Positions 45,951 through 56,734 of a stretch of 64,000 nt of DNA are shown piece after piece (positions within the stretch are counted from its first letter, which is position 1; every line of letters begins with the position of its first letter). The notes beneath the pieces are model-generated. The model was not told where the DNA came from. It saw only the letters and a program-made list of their open reading frames with translations, and did no database searches. Source of the stretch: an uncultured Gammaproteobacteria bacterium (GTDB taxonomy: Bacteria; Pseudomonadota; Gammaproteobacteria; Arenicellales; Poriferihabitantaceae). The position numbers and the translations under genes were made by a program. The DNA lies in NCBI GenBank assembly GCA_947259885.1, contig CAMYNW010000003.1:62001-126000 (forward strand). The letters run 5' to 3'.

Positions 45951-47945
45951 TTATTTACCAGACTCAAACTCCAGTATAGGCTGATCGACTTCCAGAGTGT
46001 CGCCGGACTTCGCCAAAACCTTGGCGACTACTGCATCTCGTTCCGCGCGCATTGAATTCTCCATTTTCATAGCCTCAATGACCGCTAAAACTTCTCCTGA
46101 TTTTACGCTCTGCCCTGATTCTACCTCTATCGACACCAGGAGACCTGGCATAGGCGATAGCAAAAAATCGGACATGTCTGGAGTCTCCTTAATCGGCATA
46201 TACTTGTAAAGATCTGCGTTTTGAGGCGTCAGAATCAGAGCTGAAATGTGTTTGCCCCGATAGACAATTTGATAACCATTTCCCTGTTTTTCGATCTGGA
46301 TATTCACCGGTTTACCATTTACAGAGCCCATAAACACCGCTTCTGTTAACTGCCACTGATCCTCGACAACGTATTTCTGATTTCCATAGTCGACCACCCA
46401 TCTTCCTGCCACGCCCGATACTGCGACCCGATGCGCTTCTCGGTCCAACATCACGACCCATTCAGGACTCATTTTACGACCATATCCAGGTATCTGACCA
46501 GTAACAGTCCCCGCCCGTGAGGCTCGTCTCTGATGTATCGTGGCAAGCGCCGCGATCAATACATCACTGTCCGCACTGGGTAACGCGGCGGCGGAGAATC
46601 CGCCAGGATACTCTTCGGCAATAAAATTGGTGGTGAGGTCGCCGCGCTGAAAACGTGGATGCGCCATGATCGATGAAACAAACGGCTGATTGGTCTCAAC
46701 CCCGCGTATGTAGTACTGGTCAAGGGCATGCTGCATGCTTGCAATCGCCTCTTCTCGATTATTGCCCCACGTCACTAGTTTCGCAATCATTGGATCATAA
46801 AACATTGAAATTTCTGACCCTTCGGTAACGCCGGTATCCACTCTGACAAATTCGCTCTGTTCCGGTGGTTGGTACTTTACCAAACGACCGGTTGAGGGCA
46901 GGAAATTCCGAAATGGACTCTCTGCGTAGATTCTCGATTCAATTGACCAACCATTGATTCCAACATCTTCCTGGCTTATCGATAATTTCTCTCCCGCCGC
47001 CACACGGATCATCAATTCGACCAGATCAAATCCTGTAATCATTTCTGTTACAGGATGTTCGACCTGGAGTCGGGTATTCATCTCTAGAAAATAGAAATTA
47101 CGTTGGGCATCTACAATAAGTTCAACTGTTCCTGCTGACTGGTAATCCACAGCTTTAGCCAGCGCTTTTGCCTGCTCACTCATAGCTGCGCGGGTGAATT
47201 CATCAATAAATGGTGACGGCGCTTCCTCAACCACCTTCTGGTGCCTACGCTGAATCGAACACTCCCTCTCGTTCAGAGTCAACACATTACCGTGCGCATC
47301 AGCGATTACCTGAATCTCAATATGACGTGGCTGCTCAACGAATTTTTCAATGAAGATTCGACCATCTCCGAAACTTGATATGGCTTCATTCGTTGCTCGT
47401 TCAAATCCATCTCGGCATTCGTCCTCATTCCAAGCGACCCGCATGCCCTTGCCTCCCCCCCCGGCACTGGCTTTGATCATAACTGGATAACCAATGGTGC
47501 CGGCAATATCGACTGCTTCGTTGGCATCCTTGACAACTTCGGTATGCCCAGGAATCACATTCACACCAGCGCGTTCCGCCAATAACTTTGAAGTGATTTT
47601 ATCGCCCATCGCTTCGATGGCCCGAGTACCGGGACCAATAAAAACAATTCCCGCCTGCTCCAAAGCTTCTGAGAATGCGGAATTCTCTGATAAAAATCCA
47701 TATCCAGGATGCACCGCCTCTGCACCTGTTTGCTGACACGCCTGAACAATTTTCTCTTTTGAGAGGTAGCTCTCCGCAGCTGGTGCCGCTCCAATGTGAA
47801 CCGCCTCGTCAGCCTGTTCCACGTGACACGCGTTCTTATCCGGATCAGAGTAAACGGCCACGGTAGAAATACCCATCTTACGCGCTGACTGGATTACTCT
47901 GCAGGCAATCTCCCCTCGATTAGCGATCAGTATTTTTTTGAACAT
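45951..47945 (-). CDS. pccA: Propionyl-CoA carboxylase, biotin-containing alpha subunit
   Basis: 664 residues: a biotin carboxylase domain (about 1-445) with A-N-R-G-E-I-A and the glycine-rich ATP loop G-G-G-G-K-G-M, a linker, and a C-terminal biotin carrier with the biotinylated Lys in E-A-M-K-M-E. Adds bicarbonate to biotin for the beta subunit. The pairing with pccB, mutase, meaB and epimerase supports propionyl-CoA over acetyl- or methylcrotonyl-CoA, though the alpha subunit alone could not prove it. Confidence 0.93.
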   Translation of the reverse strand: MFKKILIANRGEIACRVIQSARKMGISTVAVYSDPDKNACHVEQADEAVHIGAAPAAESYLSKEKIVQACQQTGAEAVHPGYGFLSENSAFSEALEQAGIVFIGPGTRAIEAMGDKITSKLLAERAGVNVIPGHTEVVKDANEAVDIAGTIGYPVMIKASAGGGGKGMRVAWNEDECRDGFERATNEAISSFGDGRIFIEKFVEQPRHIEIQVIADAHGNVLTLNERECSIQRRHQKVVEEAPSPFIDEFTRAAMSEQAKALAKAVDYQSAGTVELIVDAQRNFYFLEMNTRLQVEHPVTEMITGFDLVELMIRVAAGEKLSISQEDVGINGWSIESRIYAESPFRNFLPSTGRLVKYQPPEQSEFVRVDTGVTEGSEISMFYDPMIAKLVTWGNNREEAIASMQHALDQYYIRGVETNQPFVSSIMAHPRFQRGDLTTNFIAEEYPGGFSAAALPSADSDVLIAALATIHQRRASRAGTVTGQIPGYGRKMSPEWVVMLDREAHRVAVSGVAGRWVVDYGNQKYVVEDQWQLTEAVFMGSVNGKPVNIQIEKQGNGYQIVYRGKHISALILTPQNADLYKYMPIKETPDMSDFLLSPMPGLLVSIEVESGQSVKSGEVLAVIEAMKMENSMRAERDAVVAKVLAKSGDTLEVDQPILEFESGK

Positions 47946-47982
47946 TTTATTTTTTTATCTAAACAAGTGGTAGATCAATATG

Positions 47983-49515
47983 TCAAAGCGGAATGTTGCC
48001 GTGTTTCTTCCAAGGGTTATTTAATTTTTTTTCCGCCAACATCGCCAGCGAACGACAGATTCTTTGTCGCGTATCACGAGGGGAAATAACATCGTCAATA
48101 TAACCACGGCGACTTGCGACAAAGGGATTGGCGAATTTAGTACGATATTCTTCTGTACGCTGTTCAAGTTTTTCTGGATCTTTGGCTTCTTCCCTAAATA
48201 TGATTTCTACCGCTCCCTTTGGTCCCATCACGGCAATTTCAGCACTGGGCCAGGCAAGATTCACATCGCCCCGCAGATGCTTTGAGGCCATCACGTCATA
48301 GGCACCTCCATAAGCTTTTCTTGTAATTACCGTGATCTTAGGTACAGTGCATTCAGCATAAGCATATAGAAGCTTAGCGCCATGACGAATAATCCCGCCA
48401 TACTCCTGAGCGGTACCGGGCATAAATCCAGGCACATCGACTAGTGTAACGATTGGTATATTAAAAGCGTCACAAAACCTAACAAAACGACCGCCTTTTA
48501 TCGATGAATTGATATCCAAACAACCCGCTAATACCATTGGCTGATTGGCTACGACCCCTACCGTTTTTCCTTCCATACGCGCAAATCCGGTGATGATGTT
48601 TTTTGCGTAATCGGGTTGCAGTTCGAAGAAGTCTCCTTCGTCCGCCAGCTTGGTTATCAGTTCCTTCATGTCATAAGGCTGGTTTGGATTGTCCGGCACC
48701 AGCGTATCCAGGGACCATTCGACTCTGCTCTGTGGGTCGCTTGTGTAGCGACGAGGGGACAACTCTCTATTATTTGGTGGCAAAAAATTAAAAAATCGCC
48801 GAGTCATCATCAATGCTTCAATATCATTCTCGAATGCAAGATCGGCCACACCTGATCTGGAAGTATGAGTAGTTGCGCCCCCAAGATCTTCAGCGCTAAC
48901 TGATTCATGAGTAACCGTTTTGACTACCTCTGGCCCGGTCACAAACATGTAAGAGCTGTCCTCCACCATAAATATGAAATCAGTAATCGCAGGTGAGTAG
49001 ACTGCGCCACCAGCGCACGGTCCCATAATCAAAGAAATTTGCGGTACCACACCCGACGCCATAACGTTTCTCTGAAACACTTCGGCGTAACCACCTAGCG
49101 ACGCTACCCCTTCTTGAATCCGCGCACCGCCGGAATCAGAAATTCCGATCACCGGAGCGCCAACCTTCATGGCGTGATCCATAACTTTGCAGATTTTCTC
49201 AGCATGGGCTTCAGATAATGATCCGCCAAACACGGTGAAATCCTGACTATATACAAACACAAGCCGACCATTGATAGTTCCATAACCAATCACTACTCCA
49301 TCTCCCGGAATGGTATTCTGCTGCATTCCAAAATCATTGCAGCGGTGCTCGACAAAAATATCCCACTCCTCAAAACTATTTTCATCCAGTAGCACTTCGA
49401 TTCTCTCTCGGGCGGTTAGCTTTCCTTTAGCATGCTGCGCCTCGATACGTTTCTCACCGCCGCCAAGCTTGGCCAGATCCCTTTTCTTCTCTAATTGATG
49501 GATAATTTCCTGCAT
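47983..49515 (-). CDS. pccB: Propionyl-CoA carboxylase beta subunit
   Basis: 510-residue carboxyltransferase that moves the carboxyl group from biotin to propionyl-CoA. Recognised by [22 protein letters not shown] and the C-terminal [11 protein letters not shown]. It starts at ATG 49515. Confidence 0.95.
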   Translation of the reverse strand: MQEIIHQLEKKRDLAKLGGGEKRIEAQHAKGKLTARERIEVLLDENSFEEWDIFVEHRCNDFGMQQNTIPGDGVVIGYGTINGRLVFVYSQDFTVFGGSLSEAHAEKICKVMDHAMKVGAPVIGISDSGGARIQEGVASLGGYAEVFQRNVMASGVVPQISLIMGPCAGGAVYSPAITDFIFMVEDSSYMFVTGPEVVKTVTHESVSAEDLGGATTHTSRSGVADLAFENDIEALMMTRRFFNFLPPNNRELSPRRYTSDPQSRVEWSLDTLVPDNPNQPYDMKELITKLADEGDFFELQPDYAKNIITGFARMEGKTVGVVANQPMVLAGCLDINSSIKGGRFVRFCDAFNIPIVTLVDVPGFMPGTAQEYGGIIRHGAKLLYAYAECTVPKITVITRKAYGGAYDVMASKHLRGDVNLAWPSAEIAVMGPKGAVEIIFREEAKDPEKLEQRTEEYRTKFANPFVASRRGYIDDVISPRDTRQRICRSLAMLAEKKLNNPWKKHGNIPL

Positions 49516-49659
49516 AACACTATCGATTGGTGAGTGGAACGATGCACTGCATTATCATTGTAATTTGACCAACACATTTTTCGAGTATTAGGTTAAAAAC
49601 AATAACAACCCGCTATGTCCGCCGGAAGGTAGGCATAAAAACCGACTTCCAGCTGTAAA

Positions 49660-51858
49660 TCATATTGCGCCGCGTTTGAGGGCGTCGGCTTTATCTTGGG
49701 GTTGCTTAAGTATATCAATGATTTTTGAAGCCGCTTCCGGAATATTAGTCCCGGGACCGAATATGGCTGCAACGCCCGTATCCAGCAACATTTGATAGTC
49801 GTCCGGCGGAATCACGCCGCCACAGACTACCTTAATGTCTTGAGCCTGTTCGGCAACAAGTGCTGCCATTACTTGCGGTACCAGTGTGCGATGGCCTGCG
49901 GCCTGGGAAGATATACCAATTATGTGTACGTCATTTTCAATCGCCTGCCGAACCGCCTCTTGGGGCGTTTGAAACAATGGGCCTATGTCCACATCGAATC
50001 CCATGTCAGCAAATGCCGTAGCGATTATCTTAGCGCCGCGGTCATGACCGTCCTGACCCAGCTTGACCACTAATATGCGTGGCCTGCGGCCGTGACTCAC
50101 GGCAAAATCTTCTATTTTCTGCTGCAGCGCCAGGAACGCTTTGTCGCCCTCATACATTGCACTATAAACTCCACCAATAGATCGAATCACAGCTTGATGA
50201 CGACCGAAGACCTGCTCCAGACAACCTGAGATTTCACCAACGGTCGCTCGCGCCCGGGTAGCTTCTAAAGTCGCTTCAAGCAGATTTCCGCGACCACTTT
50301 TTGCCACTTCTAAGAGATGATCGAGAGCGGACTGCCAGGTGACTTCATCTCGTTGCTGTCTGACTTTCTCGAGCCGTTCGATTTGATTGTCTCGAACGAC
50401 CTTGTTATCCACGATCAGGATATCAACCTTGTCTTCCTGATCACGTTGAAACCGGTTTACGCCGACAATTATCTCTTCTCCACGATCAATCCGGGCCTGT
50501 TTTCGCGCCGCTGCTTCTTCAATACGAAGCTTTGGAACGCCTGCCTCCACAGCGCGTGTCATTCCACCGAGCTGATCCACCTCTTCTATCACCTTGCGCG
50601 CCTCATTCACCAAGCTATTAGTAAGGCTTTCAAGATAGTAGGAGCCAGCCATGGGATCTACAACCTTAGTCAGTTCTGCTTCATGTTGAAGAATTAACTG
50701 GGTGTTTCGAGCGATCCTGGCAGAATTCTCAGTGGGCAGCGCGAGCGCTTCATCAAATGAGTTTGTATGCAGTGACTGGGTTCCTCCTAAAACCGCCGCC
50801 ATGGCTTCGACAGTAGTACGCACAATATTGTTATAGGGATCCAGACTTGTCAGGCTGACTCCTGAAGTCTGGCAATGAGTGCGTAACATCAACGATCTCT
50901 CATCTTTCGGCGCGAATCTATCCGTCATCAGCTCCGCCCATAACTTACGCGCGGCGCGCAGTTTAGCCACCTCCATAAAGAAGTTCATGCCGATGGCGAA
51001 GAAGAACGACAGTCTGGGCGCAAACTGATCGACCTCGAGCCCGGCTTCAATAGCCGCCCGAACATACTCAATGCCGTCTGCAAGTGTATAGGCCAGCTCC
51101 TGCACAATAGTCGCACCTGCCTCTTGCATGTGATACCCGGAAATCGATATCGGATTGAAGCGAGGCAAATACTCGGCGGTGTATCCGATAATGTCCGAAA
51201 CGATCCGCATCGAGGGTTCGGGCGGATAAATATATGTATTACGGACCATAAATTCTTTCAGGATATCGTTCTGCAAAGTGCCAGACAGATCCTCCTGCCT
51301 AATGCCTTGCTCTTCGGCAGCGACAATGTACATTGCCATCACTGGCAATACCGCGCCATTCATGGTCATCGATACCGACATTTGATCCAAAGGTATCTGG
51401 TTGAACAAGACTTTCATGTCTTCAACGGAATCAATTGCAACTCCTGCTTTGCCAACATCACCCTCTACTCGCGGATGATCGGAGTCATAACCCCGGTGTG
51501 TTGCCAGATCAAATGCTACAGATAATCCAGCCTGACCAGCAGCTAGATTCTTGCGATAGAAAGCGTTTGATTCCTCTGCGGTAGAAAATCCAGCATACTG
51601 CCGAATCGTCCAGGGCCTGCCAGCGTACATGGTGGCACGAGGACCTCGAGTAAAGGGTGGGAATCCCGGCATGGAATCGAGATTAGCGATCTGATCCAGA
51701 TCCTCTGCGGTGTAAAGCGGCTTTACCGGTATTCCTTCCGCTGTTTGCCAGATCAACTGTTCCGGGGCCCGGTCAGGCAACTCAGCTTTCGCACGCTGTT
51801 CCCATTGAGCGATGTTTTCCTTGGCTTTTTCCATTACTTGATGGATGAATATAGACAC
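49660..51858 (-). CDS. Methylmalonyl-CoA mutase
   Basis: B12-dependent isomerase turning R-methylmalonyl-CoA into succinyl-CoA. The 732 residues match the one-chain large-subunit type. The catalytic barrel has [13 protein letters not shown] and the C-terminal B12 domain has D-G-H-D-R-G (base-off histidine). First gene of the cluster. Confidence 0.97.
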   Translation of the reverse strand: MSIFIHQVMEKAKENIAQWEQRAKAELPDRAPEQLIWQTAEGIPVKPLYTAEDLDQIANLDSMPGFPPFTRGPRATMYAGRPWTIRQYAGFSTAEESNAFYRKNLAAGQAGLSVAFDLATHRGYDSDHPRVEGDVGKAGVAIDSVEDMKVLFNQIPLDQMSVSMTMNGAVLPVMAMYIVAAEEQGIRQEDLSGTLQNDILKEFMVRNTYIYPPEPSMRIVSDIIGYTAEYLPRFNPISISGYHMQEAGATIVQELAYTLADGIEYVRAAIEAGLEVDQFAPRLSFFFAIGMNFFMEVAKLRAARKLWAELMTDRFAPKDERSLMLRTHCQTSGVSLTSLDPYNNIVRTTVEAMAAVLGGTQSLHTNSFDEALALPTENSARIARNTQLILQHEAELTKVVDPMAGSYYLESLTNSLVNEARKVIEEVDQLGGMTRAVEAGVPKLRIEEAAARKQARIDRGEEIIVGVNRFQRDQEDKVDILIVDNKVVRDNQIERLEKVRQQRDEVTWQSALDHLLEVAKSGRGNLLEATLEATRARATVGEISGCLEQVFGRHQAVIRSIGGVYSAMYEGDKAFLALQQKIEDFAVSHGRRPRILVVKLGQDGHDRGAKIIATAFADMGFDVDIGPLFQTPQEAVRQAIENDVHIIGISSQAAGHRTLVPQVMAALVAEQAQDIKVVCGGVIPPDDYQMLLDTGVAAIFGPGTNIPEAASKIIDILKQPQDKADALKRGAI

Positions 51859-52050
51859 AGACTATAGTACCCGAATCACAAATATTTGGATAGAACGACG
51901 CTGGTTTATGCCCCTGTTTGCAAGTATCAGACATTAGGCGCAAATTACAGATTGCAACCTATCTGAACCTTTTATTGTGCGATCTGTCATAAATTTCAAG
52001 AGGGCTTTGCGCCTGCTTCCACACCAACCAACAACTTTAAAGATACCGCT

Positions 52051-52632
52051 ATGAAATCGATGATCAGAATCACCATTGTGCTAATCAGCGCGATCTGGAT
52101 CAGCACTGCGCAAGCGGCCTGTAAGGCTGAGAAACCGGCTGCCGAATTAACAATCGAAGATCTGCAGGGTTTGTATGAATGTCTACGACCCGACATGGTC
52201 AAGGGATACCAGAAAAAGGGCCACGAGATCGGCACCGCTTATACCGACTGGAAATCAGCATCCATCGCGCCACAAGCTCCCGGTATGCATAGCGGCCAGT
52301 ATTTAATGACCTATATCAATCCAACTGGATACGATCAGTATATCCAGTTTAATACTGACAGCACCGCTATGCCTACAGGCACCGTGATCGCCAAAGAGGC
52401 ATTTTCAATCTCAAGCAGCGGTAAAGTTAAAATTGGTCCTCTGTTATTCATGGAGAAAGTAGGTATGGACGCCGCACCGGAAACCGGTGGCTGGCAATAC
52501 AGTGGCATAAAGAAAAACGGTAAAAATTTAAAAGTAGATGCCAAGGGCTTTTGCCATGCTTGCCATCAAGCCTGGCCAGGGCAGGACTATCTCGGTTATC
52601 CGGTACCTGCGGTTCGCGCCGCAAGCGGTTAA
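52051..52632 (+). CDS. Cytochrome P460-like c-type haem protein
   Basis: 193-residue precursor with a signal peptide (about 1-22) and a single C168-H-A-C171-H172 haem-attachment site near the C-terminus, the arrangement of the cytochrome P460/c'-beta family. Periplasmic. P460 members oxidise hydroxylamine or bind NO; a Lys-haem crosslink would separate the two, but I cannot place it by eye. It is between the propionyl-CoA operon and the kinase gene, with no clear partner. Confidence 0.75.
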   Translation: MKSMIRITIVLISAIWISTAQAACKAEKPAAELTIEDLQGLYECLRPDMVKGYQKKGHEIGTAYTDWKSASIAPQAPGMHSGQYLMTYINPTGYDQYIQFNTDSTAMPTGTVIAKEAFSISSSGKVKIGPLLFMEKVGMDAAPETGGWQYSGIKKNGKNLKVDAKGFCHACHQAWPGQDYLGYPVPAVRAASG

Positions 52633-52809
52633 CCTGAAGCGCCAAACATATTGAGAATTGATATTTGCATGCGAGTCCCCGGATAGCGACTTTGCCACTA
52701 CCCGACTTGCACACTCCCCTTGGCCACAATCGTTCGCCTTAAGATTTTGCCCTGGGCCTAAACTACAGCTTTTCGCGCCAAGTTTTCACTCTATGTTTTC
52801 ACTCCAGGT

Positions 52810-54669
52810 TCACTTTATAGGGCGGAGCGAATTTTCCACCGCGCGGCACACCTGCTCACACAGGGCGTAGCGTTGCTCGAAACTCAAAGACTCATTCTCG
52901 AGTCGTGCGAGAATTTCATAGGTTTCCATATATTCCATTACCCACATCGCAGACTGCATTTTATGCGCCTGGAAATTAAACCTGCGTTCATTCTGCGCAT
53001 AAAGCGCGAGCAATAAGTCTCGTAAGTAGTTTGGCGTTTCAGATCGGTAAATATCGATCATTTCGGCACTAATATCATTGCTGATCCGATTATCAACCTC
53101 CGCGGATTCAGTTGAACTACTCTTTTCAAGCGTCTCGACCAGTACGCGTATTAGTGCATCCGGTTGATAGGGTTTCACCAAAATCTCATTCGCTCCTAAG
53201 TTCAGCAGACGTGTCGCTTCATCATTGCCTGTCTTTCCACTCAGAACAATGATGGGAATTTTATTAAGCGGGAATAACAGGTTTTCCCGTATTTCCTTGA
53301 TTGCCTCGTCTCCATTCATCTCAGGCATCAGCACATCCATAAAGACCACATCGATAGGTTCAGTTTTCAGTACCTGTATCGCCGCTTCGCCAGACCCTAC
53401 AACAGATACTTTACAATCTCTGGCGCTAAGTATTTCTCTGACATATTGCTGGTTAAGCCTATTGTCCTCCGCTAGCAGCACATAAATATCGTTAAGCAAG
53501 TCTAGCCCCGCGGCGTCGATGCCGGATCGAACCACCTTTTGGCTCCCCTCAACCACACGTTCAAGGGGTAGTCTGATCCGAAAATTCGAGCCCCGACCCG
53601 GTTCACTCTTGACCTCGATGTTCCCCCCCATGGCATTGACAAGTTGCTTCACGATCGCCAGACCTAATCCAACCCCCCCAAGTTCATTCGCGTCTCCAGC
53701 TTGATTTTGACTGAACTCTTCAAATATCTGCTGCTGTTTATCACTAGCTATACCACGGCCGGTATCCTCCACTTCAAACTCCACAAGTTCTGAGGTATCA
53801 GTACTATCAGCAACCTTAACCCGCACAATCACGTGCCCCCTATCAGTGAACTTGATCGCATTGGTCACAAGATTAAGAACAACCTGAGAAAGCCGCATAC
53901 GATCCCCAACCACCTGCTTTGGAATATCCTGGCCGCTCTCGATACTAAGATTCAATCCTTTTGAGTCCGCCAGGTTTCTGCATAATCCAACCGTACCTTC
54001 AAGCATCTTCAGCAACGAGAACGGTTTATTATCGATCTGATACTTTCCAGATTCTATTTTAGAAAGGTCAAGAATATCGTTTAACAATCCGGTCAATGAC
54101 TGACCCGCAGCCTGGATAGCTGAAACCTGCCGCGCCTGCGCCGAAGTCAGCTCTTGTTCGGTTAATAATTCAACGAATCCTATCAACGCATTTAACGGTG
54201 TACGAATTTCATGACTCACTGTGGCAAGAAATTTGGTTCGTGTCCTGACCGCAGTTTCTGCCACATCTTTAAGAATCTCCAGCTGTTCATTCTGTCGGGA
54301 TAACCGATGTTGCATGATATCCGCTTCGTTACGCTGCTGATTAAGCTGATTTATCGCCTGATATCGTGATGTTTCGTCACGCATCATGAGAACAAAGCTG
54401 CCATCATCATCGTGCAAAACTGCAGCATCTATTATTAATTCATGTCCATTGAAAACATGATGAATACCAGCAAGGCTCGCTTGATCGCCGGGTACCAGCG
54501 ACTCAACGGTACCGTAAAGAAAGTCGCAAATTTCGAATATATTATTGCCTGAAGAAAACGCTTCCTTAGTCAGCTCACCATCACATTTAGTTATTCGACC
54601 GTCTGAATCAAACCGGCAAATGATTGAACCTGCCACCGACAATAGTGGCGGATGTTTCTTTTCAATCAT
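52810..54669 (-). CDS. Hybrid histidine kinase with receiver and Hpt-like domain
   Basis: About 619 residues. A short PAS-like N-terminal region (1-100) leads into a coiled segment and HisKA with F-L-A-T-V-S-H-E-I-R-T-P (His about 153). HATPase_c follows with N-A-I-K-F and D-T-G-R-G-I. The receiver has L-L-A-E-D-N and the phospho-accepting Asp in F-M-D-V-L-M-P. The end is a helical Hpt-like segment with A-H-K-M (His about 569). No membrane span, so it is probably cytoplasmic. The ATG at 54669 overlaps the stop codon of the small-GTPase gene by eight bases; a TTG at 54675 is the alternative. No separate response regulator is seen. Confidence 0.88.
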   Translation of the reverse strand: MIEKKHPPLLSVAGSIICRFDSDGRITKCDGELTKEAFSSGNNIFEICDFLYGTVESLVPGDQASLAGIHHVFNGHELIIDAAVLHDDDGSFVLMMRDETSRYQAINQLNQQRNEADIMQHRLSRQNEQLEILKDVAETAVRTRTKFLATVSHEIRTPLNALIGFVELLTEQELTSAQARQVSAIQAAGQSLTGLLNDILDLSKIESGKYQIDNKPFSLLKMLEGTVGLCRNLADSKGLNLSIESGQDIPKQVVGDRMRLSQVVLNLVTNAIKFTDRGHVIVRVKVADSTDTSELVEFEVEDTGRGIASDKQQQIFEEFSQNQAGDANELGGVGLGLAIVKQLVNAMGGNIEVKSEPGRGSNFRIRLPLERVVEGSQKVVRSGIDAAGLDLLNDIYVLLAEDNRLNQQYVREILSARDCKVSVVGSGEAAIQVLKTEPIDVVFMDVLMPEMNGDEAIKEIRENLLFPLNKIPIIVLSGKTGNDEATRLLNLGANEILVKPYQPDALIRVLVETLEKSSSTESAEVDNRISNDISAEMIDIYRSETPNYLRDLLLALYAQNERRFNFQAHKMQSAMWVMEYMETYEILARLENESLSFEQRYALCEQVCRAVENSLRPIK

Positions 54670-55156
54670 TGACAATCCGGCGCCCGAGCTCGTGAAATGC
54701 CCGATCTACATTATCATCAGAGCGGGCGCTGGTTACAGCATCTACTCTTACTCCAATTTTATCGAGCACCTGCTCAATCTGAGAAGGCTCACATAAATCT
54801 GATTTGTTCCCAACTACAATGATATTGTCTGACTTTGACATTTGCCGGATGGTTTCCAGACGTTGCGACATGCCTACCCAGGTTTCCGGACGAGTCAGGT
54901 CGAATACAAACAGCAAACCACTGCATCCAAGATAGTAACTAGCGGGCACCTCCGAAATTTCTCTTTCCCCAGCAACGTCCCAGATCAGAAATTTTAGGAC
55001 CAGACCCTCTAGATTCAATTCCTTCTTACTAATAACAACTCCTATGGTGCTTTTATATTCCTCAGAGAAACGACTATAAACAAACCGCTCCACCAGAGAT
55101 GATTTGCCAACCCCAAAGTCTCCAACCAACAGAATTTTTTTCTGCATAGTGACCAT
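54662..55156 (-). CDS. Ras/Rab-like small GTPase
   Basis: 164-residue GTPase. G1 is G12-D-F-G-V-G-K-S, G2 is Thr37, G3 W-D-V-A-G-E (Glu64 at the position of Ras Gln61), G4 N-K-S-D, and G5 T-S-A. This is a complete Ras-superfamily set and resembles bacterial Ras-like groups of unknown function. There is no C-terminal lipidation cysteine. A sensor kinase overlaps its end and a longin/roadblock-like protein gene lies 88 bases upstream. The gene could start at ATG 55156 or 55147. Confidence 0.88.
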   Translation of the reverse strand: MVTMQKKILLVGDFGVGKSSLVERFVYSRFSEEYKSTIGVVISKKELNLEGLVLKFLIWDVAGEREISEVPASYYLGCSGLLFVFDLTRPETWVGMSQRLETIRQMSKSDNIIVVGNKSDLCEPSQIEQVLDKIGVRVDAVTSARSDDNVDRAFHELGRRIVND

Positions 55157-55244
55157 ACGTCGCTATAAATGATTGAGCAATAAATACGGCGAGCTTGATA
55201 CCGAAGCAAACCACGCACAACGCTTTCGCTGAGCGGACAAAGAC

Positions 55245-56132
55245 CTAGTCATTGACCTCATGGAAATGATGCTCCAGAAGGCTCTGCATTGCCCGCTGAT
55301 CCGATCGGTAATTTTGGTCTTCCGCAATTTTCACTGCAAAACCAAGCACAGCATCATTTAAGCGGTCTTTAAATGCTTGATTCAAAACACCCGAAATCGC
55401 CACAACGATATAAAATGACTTAAAGCTCTGCAGGTATAGAGTGAATGTTTCGTACTCTATGTATTCAAGGTCTTGTTCAGATTTAGAATACGCGTCCTCG
55501 ACAAATGCTTTGATTGCAGTAAGCATACCTGCCACTAGATCAGGATCAGTATTCGATCCTATCGAGTAGTTGGCCAGTAACAAACCCGAATCGTTTTCAA
55601 TTACCATGATTTCTTCGAGTACCGGCGGCAACAATCCTTGCACTACAACCTCAGATTCTTTGACTCCTTTAACCCGATAAATGAAACGCTGCCAAAAGCC
55701 CTTAAAAGAAAACATCTGGCGCATTCTTGCATCTACAGACTCGGATAGTTTGGCAATTTCCTTCTGTATATACTTCTTAATCAATTTACCCATGATCGGG
55801 TATATCGCTTCCACTACTTCGTCCTGGGAATCCTTGATTTGAGCTTTAAGCGATTTGGTAATTATTGGAGAGATCGCTTCGACCACGTCATCTTGTGATT
55901 CCTTTATCTGAACCTTAAGTGTTTCTGTGATCACCGGGCCGAATCGTTCGGGAAATGTTTCCTGCAGTTCAGCAATACGTTTTTCCAGTATTGGACCAAC
56001 TTGTTGAGCCAGGCGTTGCTCGTCATTGATTTCACGATCTAATGCCTGGACTTTTGCCATTTCCTCCTGAAATAGAATCTCCTTCAGCCGGGTCAGCTGA
56101 TGATCAGAATTCTGTGATGATCGAGAAGACAA
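55245..56132 (-). CDS. Coiled-coil protein with longin/roadblock-like domain
   Basis: 295 residues. The N-terminal helix has R-L-K-E-I-L-F-Q-E-E-M, a motif also found in the upstream 121-residue protein. Two nearly identical 23-residue repeats (residues 72-94 and 95-117) follow. About residues 165-270 form an alpha-beta domain (L-P-P-V-L-E-E-I-M-V-I-E, G-M-L-T-A-I-K-A-F-V-E-D) like longin/roadblock domains that partner Ras-like GTPases. In other bacteria similar proteins end in an OmpA domain; here that end is missing. I infer a GTPase-regulatory role. Confidence 0.7.
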   Translation of the reverse strand: MSSRSSQNSDHQLTRLKEILFQEEMAKVQALDREINDEQRLAQQVGPILEKRIAELQETFPERFGPVITETLKVQIKESQDDVVEAISPIITKSLKAQIKDSQDEVVEAIYPIMGKLIKKYIQKEIAKLSESVDARMRQMFSFKGFWQRFIYRVKGVKESEVVVQGLLPPVLEEIMVIENDSGLLLANYSIGSNTDPDLVAGMLTAIKAFVEDAYSKSEQDLEYIEYETFTLYLQSFKSFYIVVAISGVLNQAFKDRLNDAVLGFAVKIAEDQNYRSDQRAMQSLLEHHFHEVND

Positions 56133-56147
56133 CCTGCGTAGACGTCT

Positions 56148-56513
56148 TTACTTTTGGAGTACTTCCGCAATTTGCGCCAGAGCTCGCCCAACTTCCTGGC
56201 GATTTTCCACTATTTCGGCGCTGACCCCTTCAAGGCGGTCAACATGCTGCACCACCTCTTGTTTAAATTTCTTAAGGGACTGGTCGAAACTGTATTCAAG
56301 CGCATCAAGTTTCTCACTGAGAGCGGCCGACTCACTTGCCAGTTTTTCCTGTGCAATAATCTGATGTTCCGCGATCTGCTCTCGAAGCAGGCTGAATTCC
56401 TTTTGGTATTCCGCCATATTTTCGCCGAATATTAAATCTCTGACGGCTTTCAACCGTTCGCTTTCACTCATGGCTGGCTCCGCGCTGGCCTCTGCTAGAT
56501 TTGTTTTACTCAT
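56148..56513 (-). CDS. Small coiled-coil protein sharing a motif with its neighbour
   Basis: 121 residues, almost all heptad-patterned helix. Near the start is R-D-L-I-F-G-E-N-M-A, matching the N-terminal motif of the next protein. No known domain. It ends 15 bases before the longin/roadblock-like gene, so cotranscription is likely. Role unknown; perhaps a scaffold. Confidence 0.65.
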   Translation of the reverse strand: MSKTNLAEASAEPAMSESERLKAVRDLIFGENMAEYQKEFSLLREQIAEHQIIAQEKLASESAALSEKLDALEYSFDQSLKKFKQEVVQHVDRLEGVSAEIVENRQEVGRALAQIAEVLQK

Positions 56514-56734
56514 AATTGTCCACCCGATTTGATTTTGCGCATTATGTTCGATCCTAGTACCGTTTTAAACACGGAACGAAGACCCAATTTTAACGTATCG
56601 AGACACTTGCCGAATCAGTTTATACACTGCTTAGTCCATGAAATGTTAGACTTATCACCGGATTGTCTAATGGTTTTATTGCCTTTTCTGATCCAAAATA
56701 CCAGATTAACCGACCTATCTAAGAAAAATTCCCA

